Shown here: one piece after another, positions 56,998 to 64,000 of the stretch | Position numbering within the stretch: the first letter of the stretch is position 1 | How the letters are laid out: every line of letters starts with the position of its first letter | Assembly (NCBI GenBank): GCA_019187185.1 | Contig: JABAQU010000001.1 | Coordinates: forward strand, 248,001-312,000 | Direction of reading: 5' to 3' | DNA from: Steroidobacteraceae bacterium | Lineage (GTDB): Bacteria > Pseudomonadota > Gammaproteobacteria > Steroidobacterales > Steroidobacteraceae | Length of the DNA stretch: 64,000 nucleotides | Position numbers and translations under genes: made by a program | Notes under the pieces: model-generated | The model's input: the letters and a program-made list of their open reading frames with translations, nothing else | What the model was told of the DNA's origin: nothing | Database searches by the model: none

Positions 56998-57552
56998 GTG
57001 ACCGTGTTCAAATCGACATTCATTGCCCTCGCGGCACTCGGTGCCTTCGCGGCGGCCCCGGCCATGGCCCAGTCGAAGATCGGCGTCGTGGACTACGGTC
57101 GGCTGATGGAGGAATCGCCGCAGGCGAAGACCGCGCTCGAGGCGATCCGCACCGAATTCGCGCCGAAGCAGCGCGAGCTCACGACGCAGCAGCAGACCCT
57201 GAAGGCGAAGGAAGACAAGCTGCAGAAGGATGCCGCCACGATGTCGGCGGACCAGCGTGCGCGCACCGAGAAGGAGCTGCGGGACGGTTACCGCGACCTC
57301 GAGAGGAAGCGCCAGGAAATCCAGGACGATTTCAACGCGCGGCGCAACGAGGAAATGTCGCGCCTGCAGCGCACGCTGATCGAGGAAGTGCGCAGCTACG
57401 CCAAGACGCAAGGGTACGACCTGGTGCTCGCCGACGGCGTGCTGTTCGCGAATCCGTCGCTCGACATGACCGCGGCGGTGCTGACGAACCTGAAGGCGCG
57501 CGCCCCGGGGGCCGCGGCGGCGCCCGCCGTGCCCAAGCCCGCCGGCAAGTAA
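56998..57552 (+). CDS. skp: Periplasmic chaperone Skp/OmpH
   Basis: The 184-residue protein has a signal peptide (LAALGAFAAAPAMAQ), the start of the body domain SKIGVVDYGRLMEESPQAK, long coiled-coil tentacles (about residues 55-130) and VLADGVLFANPSLDMT. It carries unfolded outer-membrane proteins to BamA. The start is GTG 56998 after AGAGGAA. The C-terminal tail is Ala/Pro-rich. Confidence 0.92.
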   Translation: MTVFKSTFIALAALGAFAAAPAMAQSKIGVVDYGRLMEESPQAKTALEAIRTEFAPKQRELTTQQQTLKAKEDKLQKDAATMSADQRARTEKELRDGYRDLERKRQEIQDDFNARRNEEMSRLQRTLIEEVRSYAKTQGYDLVLADGVLFANPSLDMTAAVLTNLKARAPGAAAAPAVPKPAGK

Positions 57553-57565
57553 ACCGGGCACCCGG

Positions 57566-58594
57566 ATGCCGGTCTCGCTGGGCGAGCTCGCGGTCCGGTT
57601 CGGCTGCGAGCTGCGCGGCGACCCGGACCTTGCCGTCGAGCGGGTCGCGACACTCGCGACCGCGGGGCCCGACGCCGTCGCTTTCGTCGCCAATCCGAAG
57701 TACCGCGCGCAGCTCGCGACGACGCGTGCCGCCGCGGTCATCGTCGATGCCGCGACCGCGCAGGCGACCGGGCGGCCGGTGCTGATCGCGGCAAATCCCT
57801 ACGCAACGTATGCGCGCATCGCCGCGGTGCTGCATCCCGCGCCGCGCTTCGCGCCGGGGGCACACCCGACGGCATGGATCGCGCCGCTCGCACAGGTCGA
57901 CGGGAGCGCGCACATCGGCGCGCACGTGTCGATCGGCGAGGGCGTGCAGGTCGGCCCGCGGGTGGTCATCGGTCCGGGTTGCGTGATCGAGGACGGTTGC
58001 GAGCTCGCGGCCGACGTGCGGCTCGTCGCGCGCGTCACGGTTTGTCGCGGTACCCGCATCGGGGCGCGGACGCTCGTGCAACCGGGTGCCGTACTCGGCG
58101 CCGACGGCTTCGGTTTTGCGCCGGAGCGGGGCACGTGGGTAAAGGTGCCGCAGCTCGGCCGCACGCTGATCGGCGAGGACGTCGAGATCGGCGCGAACAC
58201 GACGATCGACCGGGGTGCGATCGGGGATACGGTGATCGAGGACGGCGTGAAGCTCGACAACCAGATCCAGATCGGGCACAACGTGCGCATCGGGGCGCAT
58301 TCGGCGCTGGCGGGTTGCGTCGGGGTGTCGGGGAGCGTGACGATCGGCAAGCGCTGCCAGCTCGGTGGCGCCGTCGGCGTCGCCGGCCACCTGACGATCT
58401 GCGACGATGTGGCCGTCACGGGCTATTCGCTCGTGTCGCATTCGATCACCGAGCCGGGAGTCTATTCGAGCGGCATGCCGGTGATCGCGGCGCAGGACTG
58501 GCGGCGTGCCGTGGCGCGCCTGCACCGGCTCGACCGTCTCGCCGGGCGCGTGCGGACGATCGAGCAGCAATTGGGCAAGGAACAAGATGACTGA
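57566..58594 (+). CDS. lpxD: UDP-3-O-acyl-glucosamine N-acyltransferase
   Basis: The 342-residue trimeric acyltransferase adds the N-linked hydroxy-acyl chain in lipid A synthesis. An N-terminal uridine-binding domain (residues 1-105) precedes hexapeptide repeats ([20 protein letters not shown] onward) and the catalytic-histidine segment [14 protein letters not shown]. It starts 13 bp after skp. Confidence 0.95.
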   Translation: MPVSLGELAVRFGCELRGDPDLAVERVATLATAGPDAVAFVANPKYRAQLATTRAAAVIVDAATAQATGRPVLIAANPYATYARIAAVLHPAPRFAPGAHPTAWIAPLAQVDGSAHIGAHVSIGEGVQVGPRVVIGPGCVIEDGCELAADVRLVARVTVCRGTRIGARTLVQPGAVLGADGFGFAPERGTWVKVPQLGRTLIGEDVEIGANTTIDRGAIGDTVIEDGVKLDNQIQIGHNVRIGAHSALAGCVGVSGSVTIGKRCQLGGAVGVAGHLTICDDVAVTGYSLVSHSITEPGVYSSGMPVIAAQDWRRAVARLHRLDRLAGRVRTIEQQLGKEQDD

Positions 58595-59051
58595 TCCCGC
58601 ATTCATGGACATCGCCGGCATCCTGCGCCGTCTGCCGCACCGCTATCCGTTCCTGCTGGTCGATCGGGTGCTCGCCTGCGAGCCGGGCAAGTCGATCCGC
58701 GCGGTGAAGAACGTGACCTGCAACGAGCCGCAGTTCACGGGGCACTTCCCCGATCGCCCCGTGATGCCGGGCGTGCTGATCATCGAGGCGCTCGCGCAGG
58801 CGGCAGGCCTGCTCGCGTTCGTCACGGTCGACGCGTCGCCGGGCGATCACGCGGGTCTCTATCTCGTCGGTGTGGACGAGGCGCGCTTTCGCAGCCCGGT
58901 GGAGCCTGGCGACCAGCTCATCCTCACGGCCGAGGTGGAGCGCGCCTTCAAGGGCATCTGGCGGTTCTCGGCGGTGGCGCTCGTCGGCGATCGCGAGGCG
59001 GCGACCGCGCGGATCATGGTGGCTGCGGAGACGAAGGCGGCAAAGGCATGA
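58587..59051 (+). CDS. fabZ: 3-hydroxyacyl-ACP dehydratase FabZ
   Basis: The 154-residue hot-dog-fold enzyme has [13 protein letters not shown], the catalytic-histidine segment [20 protein letters not shown] and [13 protein letters not shown]. It dehydrates 3-hydroxyacyl-ACP in fatty acid elongation. ATG 58587 follows AAGGAA and overlaps lpxD by 8 bp. Confidence 0.95.
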   Translation: MTDPAFMDIAGILRRLPHRYPFLLVDRVLACEPGKSIRAVKNVTCNEPQFTGHFPDRPVMPGVLIIEALAQAAGLLAFVTVDASPGDHAGLYLVGVDEARFRSPVEPGDQLILTAEVERAFKGIWRFSAVALVGDREAATARIMVAAETKAAKA

Positions 59052-59818
59052 TCGACGCGCGTGCCATCGTATCGCCCGACGCGAAGCTCGCCGCGGACGT
59101 CACGGTCGGGCCGTTCGCGATCATCGGTCCCGGCGTCGAAATCGGGCCGGGCTCGTCCGTGGGGGCGCACGCCATGATCGAGCGCGACACGAAGCTCGGC
59201 GCCCGCAACAAGGTCCACCAGTTCGCGTCGCTCGGCAGCGCCCCGCAGGACAAGAGCTACAAGGGCGAGCCCACACGACTCGAGATCGGCGACGACAACG
59301 TGTTCCGCGAATTCTGCACGGTGAACCGCGGCACGACAAAGGAGCACGGCGTCACGCGCATCGGCAACCAGAACCTCTTCATGTCCTATTCGCACGTCGC
59401 CCACGACTGCGTGATCGGCGACAAGGTGGTGCTCGCCAATCTCGCGACACTCGGCGGTCACGTGCACCTCGGCGACTGGGTGATCATGGGCGGCTTCTCG
59501 GGCGTACACCAGTTCTGCAAGGTCGGTGCGCACGCGTTCATCGCGAACAATGCCGCAGTCACGCGCGACGTGCCGCCGTACGTGATGGCGGTCGGGCAGC
59601 CGGCGACGCCGCATTCGGTCAATGCCGAGGGTCTCAAGCGGCGCGGCTTCACGCCGGAAAACATCCGCAATATCAGGAACGCCTTCCGCACGCTCTATCG
59701 CGAGGACCGGCGGCTCGCGGACGCCCTCGAGGCGTTGCGCCAGCTCGCTGCCGCGCAACCCGAGATCGCGCCGTTCATCGACTTCATCGCGGCGTCGACG
59801 CGCAGCCTCGTCCGGTAG
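59048..59818 (+). CDS. lpxA: UDP-N-acetylglucosamine O-acyltransferase
   Basis: The 256-residue left-handed beta-helix enzyme catalyses the first step of lipid A synthesis. Hexapeptide repeats open with [20 protein letters not shown]-type sequence, the catalytic histidine lies in [19 protein letters not shown], and the helical C-terminus contains [20 protein letters not shown]. It overlaps fabZ by ATGA. Confidence 0.95.
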   Translation: MIDARAIVSPDAKLAADVTVGPFAIIGPGVEIGPGSSVGAHAMIERDTKLGARNKVHQFASLGSAPQDKSYKGEPTRLEIGDDNVFREFCTVNRGTTKEHGVTRIGNQNLFMSYSHVAHDCVIGDKVVLANLATLGGHVHLGDWVIMGGFSGVHQFCKVGAHAFIANNAAVTRDVPPYVMAVGQPATPHSVNAEGLKRRGFTPENIRNIRNAFRTLYREDRRLADALEALRQLAAAQPEIAPFIDFIAASTRSLVR

Positions 59819-59833
59819 GGCCGGGGCGCCGCC

Positions 59834-60976
59834 GTGCAGCTTCGCGTCGGAATCGTGGCCGGCGAAGCGTCGGGCGATACGCTCGGCGCGGCCTTCATCG
59901 AGGCGCTGCGCGCGGGCGTGCCCGATGCCGAGTTCTTCGGCGTCGCGGGCCCGAAAATGGCGGCCGCCGGCTGCACGGCGTGGGAGACGTCCGATGCACT
60001 CGCGGTGATGGGCGTCACCGAGGTGCTCGCCCATCTGCCGCGGCTGTGGCGGCTGCGCCGGCGACTCACGCGGGAGTTTCTCGGGGCGCGTCCCGATGTC
60101 TTCATCGGCATCGACGCGCCGGAATTCAATCTCGGCCTGGAAAGGCGCCTGAAGGGCGCAATGCCCACCGTGCAGTACGTGAGTCCCCAGGTCTGGGCCT
60201 GGCGGCAGGGGCGGGTGCGCACGATCGGCGGCTCGTGCGACCTCGTGCTGTGCCTGCTGCCGTTCGAGACGCGCTTCTACGATGCGCACCACGTGCGCGC
60301 GGTTTTCGTCGGCCATCCGCTCGCCGACCGGATCCCGCTCGATGTCGATCGCGCCTCGGCGCGGCACGCACTCGGGCTGCCTGCCGCGGCGACAATCGTC
60401 GCGGTCCTGCCCGGCAGCCGCGCGGGCGAAGTGTCGCGCCTCGGCGCGGATTTCGCCCGTGGCTGTGCGCTGCTCGCGGCGCGCCGCCCGGACGTGGCTT
60501 TCGTCGCACCGATGGCCCATGCCGCGACGCGCGAGCTGTTTGCGGCCCAATGGCGCCGGGCGGCGGGCACGTTGCCGGTCTTGCTCACCGACGGCGGCGC
60601 CGACACCGCATTGATCGCCGCCGATGTAGTATTGGTCGCGTCCGGCACCGCGACGCTCGAGGCAGCGCTGTGCAAGCGGCCGATGGTGGTCGCGTACCGC
60701 CTTGGCGCGCTCACGGCGCTGCTCCTTCGCACCCTGGGACTCGTGAAAGTGCCGTACTTTTCGCAGCCCAACCTGCTCGCCGGCGAGAGGCTCGTGCCGG
60801 AGTTCTTCCAGGAGGCCGTGACGCCCGAGGCACTCGCGGGCGCGCTCGAGGCCGAGTTGACGGACCCGGCCCGCGTCGCGATGCTTGCCGCGAGGTTCCG
60901 GCAGATCCATGAGTCGCTGCGCGTCGATGCCGCGCGACGCGCAGCGGACGCCGTGCTGGCGCTCGTGACGCCGTGA
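59834..60976 (+). CDS. lpxB: Lipid A disaccharide synthase
   Basis: The 380-residue GT19 glycosyltransferase condenses UDP-diacylglucosamine with lipid X. Motifs are [18 protein letters not shown], the segment [28 protein letters not shown] and [22 protein letters not shown] 59834 gives the usual N-terminus. Confidence 0.95.
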   Translation: MQLRVGIVAGEASGDTLGAAFIEALRAGVPDAEFFGVAGPKMAAAGCTAWETSDALAVMGVTEVLAHLPRLWRLRRRLTREFLGARPDVFIGIDAPEFNLGLERRLKGAMPTVQYVSPQVWAWRQGRVRTIGGSCDLVLCLLPFETRFYDAHHVRAVFVGHPLADRIPLDVDRASARHALGLPAAATIVAVLPGSRAGEVSRLGADFARGCALLAARRPDVAFVAPMAHAATRELFAAQWRRAAGTLPVLLTDGGADTALIAADVVLVASGTATLEAALCKRPMVVAYRLGALTALLLRTLGLVKVPYFSQPNLLAGERLVPEFFQEAVTPEALAGALEAELTDPARVAMLAARFRQIHESLRVDAARRAADAVLALVTP

Positions 60977-61554
60977 CGCCCGCGCTGCGCATCGCCGGAG
61001 TCGACGAGGCCGGGCGAGGGCCGCTCGCCGGTCCCGTCGTCGCATCCGCGGTGATCCTCGATCCCCGGCGCCCCGTGCGCGGGCTCGCCGACTCGAAAGT
61101 GCTCGCGCCCGATGTGCGCACCCGGCTCGCGCGCCGGATCCGCGAGCGCGCGATCGCCTGGGCCGTCGCATGGGCCGATCCCTGCGAGATCGACTGCCTG
61201 AACATCCTCGAGGCGACGCACCTCGCGATGCGCCGGGCGCTCCTGCGCCTGCCCGTGCGGCCCTCCGGCGTGCTGATCGACGGCAATCGCCTGCCCGCAC
61301 TCGCCGATCTCGGCCTCACGGCGCGCGCCATCGTCCGGGGCGACGCGAGCGAGCCGGCGATCAGCGCCGCGTCGATTCTGGCGAAGACGTGGCGCGATGC
61401 CGAAATGGGACGCCTCGATGGGTGCTACCCGCACTTCGGCCTCGCCCTTCACAAGGGTTACCCGACGCCGGCGCACCGGGCGGCGCTCGAGGCCCGCGGG
61501 CCGTCGGCCATCCATCGGCGCACGTTCGCACCGTGCCGCGCGGAGGGCACGTGA
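60973..61554 (+). CDS. rnhB: Ribonuclease HII
   Basis: The 193-residue nuclease removes ribonucleotides from DNA. Catalytic acidic residues are in [20 protein letters not shown] and LIDGNRLP, and the later segment [20 protein letters not shown] completes the site. GTG 60973 overlaps the lpxB stop. Confidence 0.95.
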   Translation: MTPALRIAGVDEAGRGPLAGPVVASAVILDPRRPVRGLADSKVLAPDVRTRLARRIRERAIAWAVAWADPCEIDCLNILEATHLAMRRALLRLPVRPSGVLIDGNRLPALADLGLTARAIVRGDASEPAISAASILAKTWRDAEMGRLDGCYPHFGLALHKGYPTPAHRAALEARGPSAIHRRTFAPCRAEGT

Positions 61555-64000
61555 GCGCCACGGCCGGATTCGTGCACTTGCGGGTGCACACCGAATATTC
61601 GCTCGTCGACAGCGTCGTGCGCGTCCCGGCGCTCGTCGCAGCCGTCGCGGACGCCGGCATGCCGGCGGTGGCCGTCACCGACGAGTGCAATCTCTTCGCG
61701 ATGGTCAAGTTCTACCGGGCGGCGACCGCGGCCGGCGTCAAGCCGATCGTCGGTGTCGATCTCCTCGTGCGCGAGGCCGGCGAGCGTGTGCCGCCGAGTC
61801 GCGTGACATTGCTGTGCGGCAATGCACTCGGTTACGGCAACATCACGCGGCTCGTCAGCCGGGCGTACCGCGAAGGGCAGCGCGAGGGCGTGCCGCTGAT
61901 CGAACGTGACTGGCTCGATCGCGACAGTTGCGCAGGTCTCATTGCGCTCTCCGGCGCGACGCAGGGCGACATCGCCCGTGCGCTCGCCGGCGGGCGGGAG
62001 CGGGAGGCCGGCCGCAGCCTCGATGCGTGGCTCGCACTGTTCGGCGATCGCTTCTACATTGAGCTGCAGCGGATCGGCCGACCGGACGAGGAGGCCTACA
62101 TCGCCGCGGCCGTGGCGCTCGCGGCCCGGCGCGGTGTACCGGTGGCCGCGACGAACGATGTGCGATTCCTCGCGCCCGACGAGTTCGAATCGCACGAGGC
62201 GCGCGTGTGCATCCAGGAGGGCACGCTGCTCGCCGATCCCGGGCGTGTGCGGCGCTACACGGCGCAGCAGTCGCTGCGCACGCCCGCCGACATGGCGCGC
62301 GCGTTCGCGGATATCCCGGAGGCGCTCGCCAACACGGTCGAGATCGCGCGGCGCTGCAGCCTCGCGCTCAAGCTCGGCGAGGCGCGCCTGCCGGAGTACC
62401 CGGTGCCCGCGGGCGAAACCGTCGCCGGATTCCTGCATGCCGAGGCGGCACGCGGTCTCGAGGCGCACGTGGCCGCCCTGCCGGCCGGGGCGGACAGTGC
62501 GCGCTATCGCGCGCGGCTCGCGACGGAGCTCGATGTCATCTGCGAGATGGGCTTTGCCGGTTACTTCCTGATCGTCGCCGATTTCATCCGCTGGGCGCGC
62601 GGCCACGGCGTGCCGGTCGGCCCCGGGCGCGGCTCGGGAGCCGGGTCCGTCGTCGCGTGGGCGCTCGGCATCACCGACATCGACCCGCTGCGCTACGACC
62701 TGCTGTTCGAGCGCTTCCTCAATCCCGAGCGCGTGTCGATGCCGGACTTCGACGTCGATTTCTGCATGGAGGGACGGGATCGCGTCATCGACTATGTCGC
62801 GCAGAAATATGGTCGCGACCGGGTCTCGCAGATCATCACCTACGGCACGATGGCCGCCAAGGCGGTCGTGCGCGACGTCGGCCGAGTGCTCGGCCTCGCG
62901 TACGGCCACGTCGACCGGATCGCGAAGCTGATCCCGTTCGAGCTCGGCATCACGCTCGAGGATGCATTGAAGAAGGAGCCCGAACTCAGGCGGCTCTACG
63001 AGACCGACGAGGAAGTGGCGAACCTGATCGACCTCGCGCGCTCGCTCGAGGGCCTGACGCGCAGCGCCGGCACGCACGCGGGCGGTGTCGTGATCGCGCC
63101 GTCCATCCTGACGGACTTCGCGCCGCTTTATTGCGAACAGGGTGCGCAGAGCGTCGTCACCCAGTTCGACAAGGACGACGTCGAGGCCGCGGGGCTCGTC
63201 AAGTTCGACTTCCTCGGCCTGCGCACGCTCACGATCATCGATCGCGCGATCGCGACGATCAACGACCTGCGCGCCGCCCGTGGCGAGGCGCCGCTCGCAA
63301 TCGCGGACCTGCCGATGGACGACGCCGCGACTTATGCGCTCCTCAAGTCCTGCCGCACGACGGCCGTGTTCCAGCTCGAGTCGCGTGGCATGAAGGACCT
63401 GATCCGCCGCCTGCAGCCCGACTGCTTCGAGGACATCGTCGCGCTCGTGGCGCTCTTTCGCCCGGGCCCGCTGCAGTCGGGCATGGTGGACGACTTCATC
63501 GCGAGGAAACACAGCCCGGCGGGCACGGTCATCGATTACCTGCATCCCGACCTGCAGCCGGCGCTCGCGCCCACCTACGGCGTGATCCTCTACCAGGAAC
63601 AGGTGATGCAGATCGCGCAGGTGCTCGCGGGCTACACGCTCGGCGGCGCCGACCTGCTGCGCCGCGCGATGGGCAAGAAGAAGCCCGAGGAGATGGCGAA
63701 GCAGCGCTCGGTCTTCGTCGACGGTGCGACGGCGCGCGGCGTGCCGGCGCCGCAGGCGGCGCACATCTTCGACCTGATGGAGAAGTTCGCGGGTTACGGG
63801 TTCAACAAGTCGCATTCCGCGGCCTATGCGCTGCTGTCGTACCAGACTGCGTGGCTCAAGGCGCACTATCCGGCGGCCTTCATGGCGGCCGTGCTGTCCG
63901 CCGACATGGATCACACCGACAAGGTCGTCACGTTGATCGACGAATGTGCCCAGATCGAACTCGAGATCCAGCCGCCGCACGTCAACCATTCCAGTTACGC
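61551..64000 (+). CDS. dnaE: DNA polymerase III alpha subunit, N-terminal two thirds
   Basis: The replicative polymerase starts at GTG 61551, overlapping the rnhB stop, and runs off the right edge after about 816 codons of an expected ~1160. The PHP domain opens with [16 protein letters not shown]; the palm holds the catalytic aspartates D401 and D403 in PDFDVDF, the same numbering as E. coli. [20 protein letters not shown] and [12 protein letters not shown] are also visible. The fingers end, OB fold and clamp-binding parts are outside the window. Confidence 0.96.
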   Translation, partial: MSATAGFVHLRVHTEYSLVDSVVRVPALVAAVADAGMPAVAVTDECNLFAMVKFYRAATAAGVKPIVGVDLLVREAGERVPPSRVTLLCGNALGYGNITRLVSRAYREGQREGVPLIERDWLDRDSCAGLIALSGATQGDIARALAGGREREAGRSLDAWLALFGDRFYIELQRIGRPDEEAYIAAAVALAARRGVPVAATNDVRFLAPDEFESHEARVCIQEGTLLADPGRVRRYTAQQSLRTPADMARAFADIPEALANTVEIARRCSLALKLGEARLPEYPVPAGETVAGFLHAEAARGLEAHVAALPAGADSARYRARLATELDVICEMGFAGYFLIVADFIRWARGHGVPVGPGRGSGAGSVVAWALGITDIDPLRYDLLFERFLNPERVSMPDFDVDFCMEGRDRVIDYVAQKYGRDRVSQIITYGTMAAKAVVRDVGRVLGLAYGHVDRIAKLIPFELGITLEDALKKEPELRRLYETDEEVANLIDLARSLEGLTRSAGTHAGGVVIAPSILTDFAPLYCEQGAQSVVTQFDKDDVEAAGLVKFDFLGLRTLTIIDRAIATINDLRAARGEAPLAIADLPMDDAATYALLKSCRTTAVFQLESRGMKDLIRRLQPDCFEDIVALVALFRPGPLQSGMVDDFIARKHSPAGTVIDYLHPDLQPALAPTYGVILYQEQVMQIAQVLAGYTLGGADLLRRAMGKKKPEEMAKQRSVFVDGATARGVPAPQAAHIFDLMEKFAGYGFNKSHSAAYALLSYQTAWLKAHYPAAFMAAVLSADMDHTDKVVTLIDECAQIELEIQPPHVNHSSY

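Noticed and set aside
61458-63989. Open frame of about 843 codons on the minus strand
   Set aside because: It is the antisense shadow of dnaE. The plus strand shows the PHP start and the catalytic PDFDVDF at exact E. coli numbering.

Overview
The window is one contiguous, high-GC (roughly two thirds G+C, very strong G/C at third codon positions) chromosomal segment of a gammaproteobacterium. The main evidence is gene order: dapD / glnD-map / rpsB-tsf-pyrH-frr-uppS-cdsA-dxr-rseP-bamA-skp-lpxD-fabZ-lpxA-lpxB-rnhB-dnaE is the classic gammaproteobacterial arrangement, with uppS-cdsA-dxr in the Pseudomonas/Xanthomonas order rather than the E. coli order. A glrK-qseG-glrR module, SrkA, GTP-type PEP carboxykinase, bacterioferritin/Bfd and PstSCAB-PhoBR fit a Xanthomonadales/Nevskiales-like lineage; I cannot name the genus. 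No rRNA, tRNA, CRISPR array or insertion sequence was seen.

Region by region. (1) 1-5311: right-hand end of an amide/acyl-type biosynthetic locus cut by the window edge: asparagine-synthase C-terminus, a stand-alone acyl carrier protein, an acyl-AMP ligase, a NadE-like PP-loop enzyme and a metallo-beta-lactamase-fold protein of clearly lower GC. (2) 5404-9844 (minus): galE, then a GlrK/QseG/GlrR-type envelope two-component system whose response regulator lacks the sigma54-contacting GAFTGA loop. (3) 9836-16722: SrkA, a lipoprotein, a 1213-aa PAS/GAF/GGDEF/EAL protein, a TRIC-type channel and an FAH-family hydrolase. (4) 16772-17504: iron storage pair bfd-bfr behind a Fur-box promoter. (5) 17505-20733: a small accessory patch with a decayed nucleotidyltransferase module, an M20 peptidase, a SnoaL-like protein with a partial duplicate, and a VapBC-type module. 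(6) 20766-28617: dusA, cyclase-FHA, SDR, universal stress protein and Hsp20 around a perfect FNR/ANR box, pckG and a DinG-family helicase. (7) 28614-38908: tsaB, phoBR-phoU, dsbB, dapE, a porin and pstSCAB, with three Pho-box promoters of identical geometry. (8) 39048-64000: dapD, an EAL protein, dapC, glnD, map, then the long rpsB-to-dnaE run for translation, isoprenoid/phospholipid synthesis, outer-membrane assembly and lipid A synthesis; dnaE is cut by the window end.

The genes work together mainly as a Pho regulon (sensor, regulator, high-affinity transporter, outer-membrane porin), a lysine/peptidoglycan diaminopimelate set (dapD, dapC, dapE) and an envelope-biogenesis operon. The least ordinary parts are the truncated left-hand biosynthetic locus, the GAFTGA-less GlrR, the galE/srkA start-codon overlap, the possibly leaderless phoB transcript, and the decayed toxin-antitoxin-like remnants.
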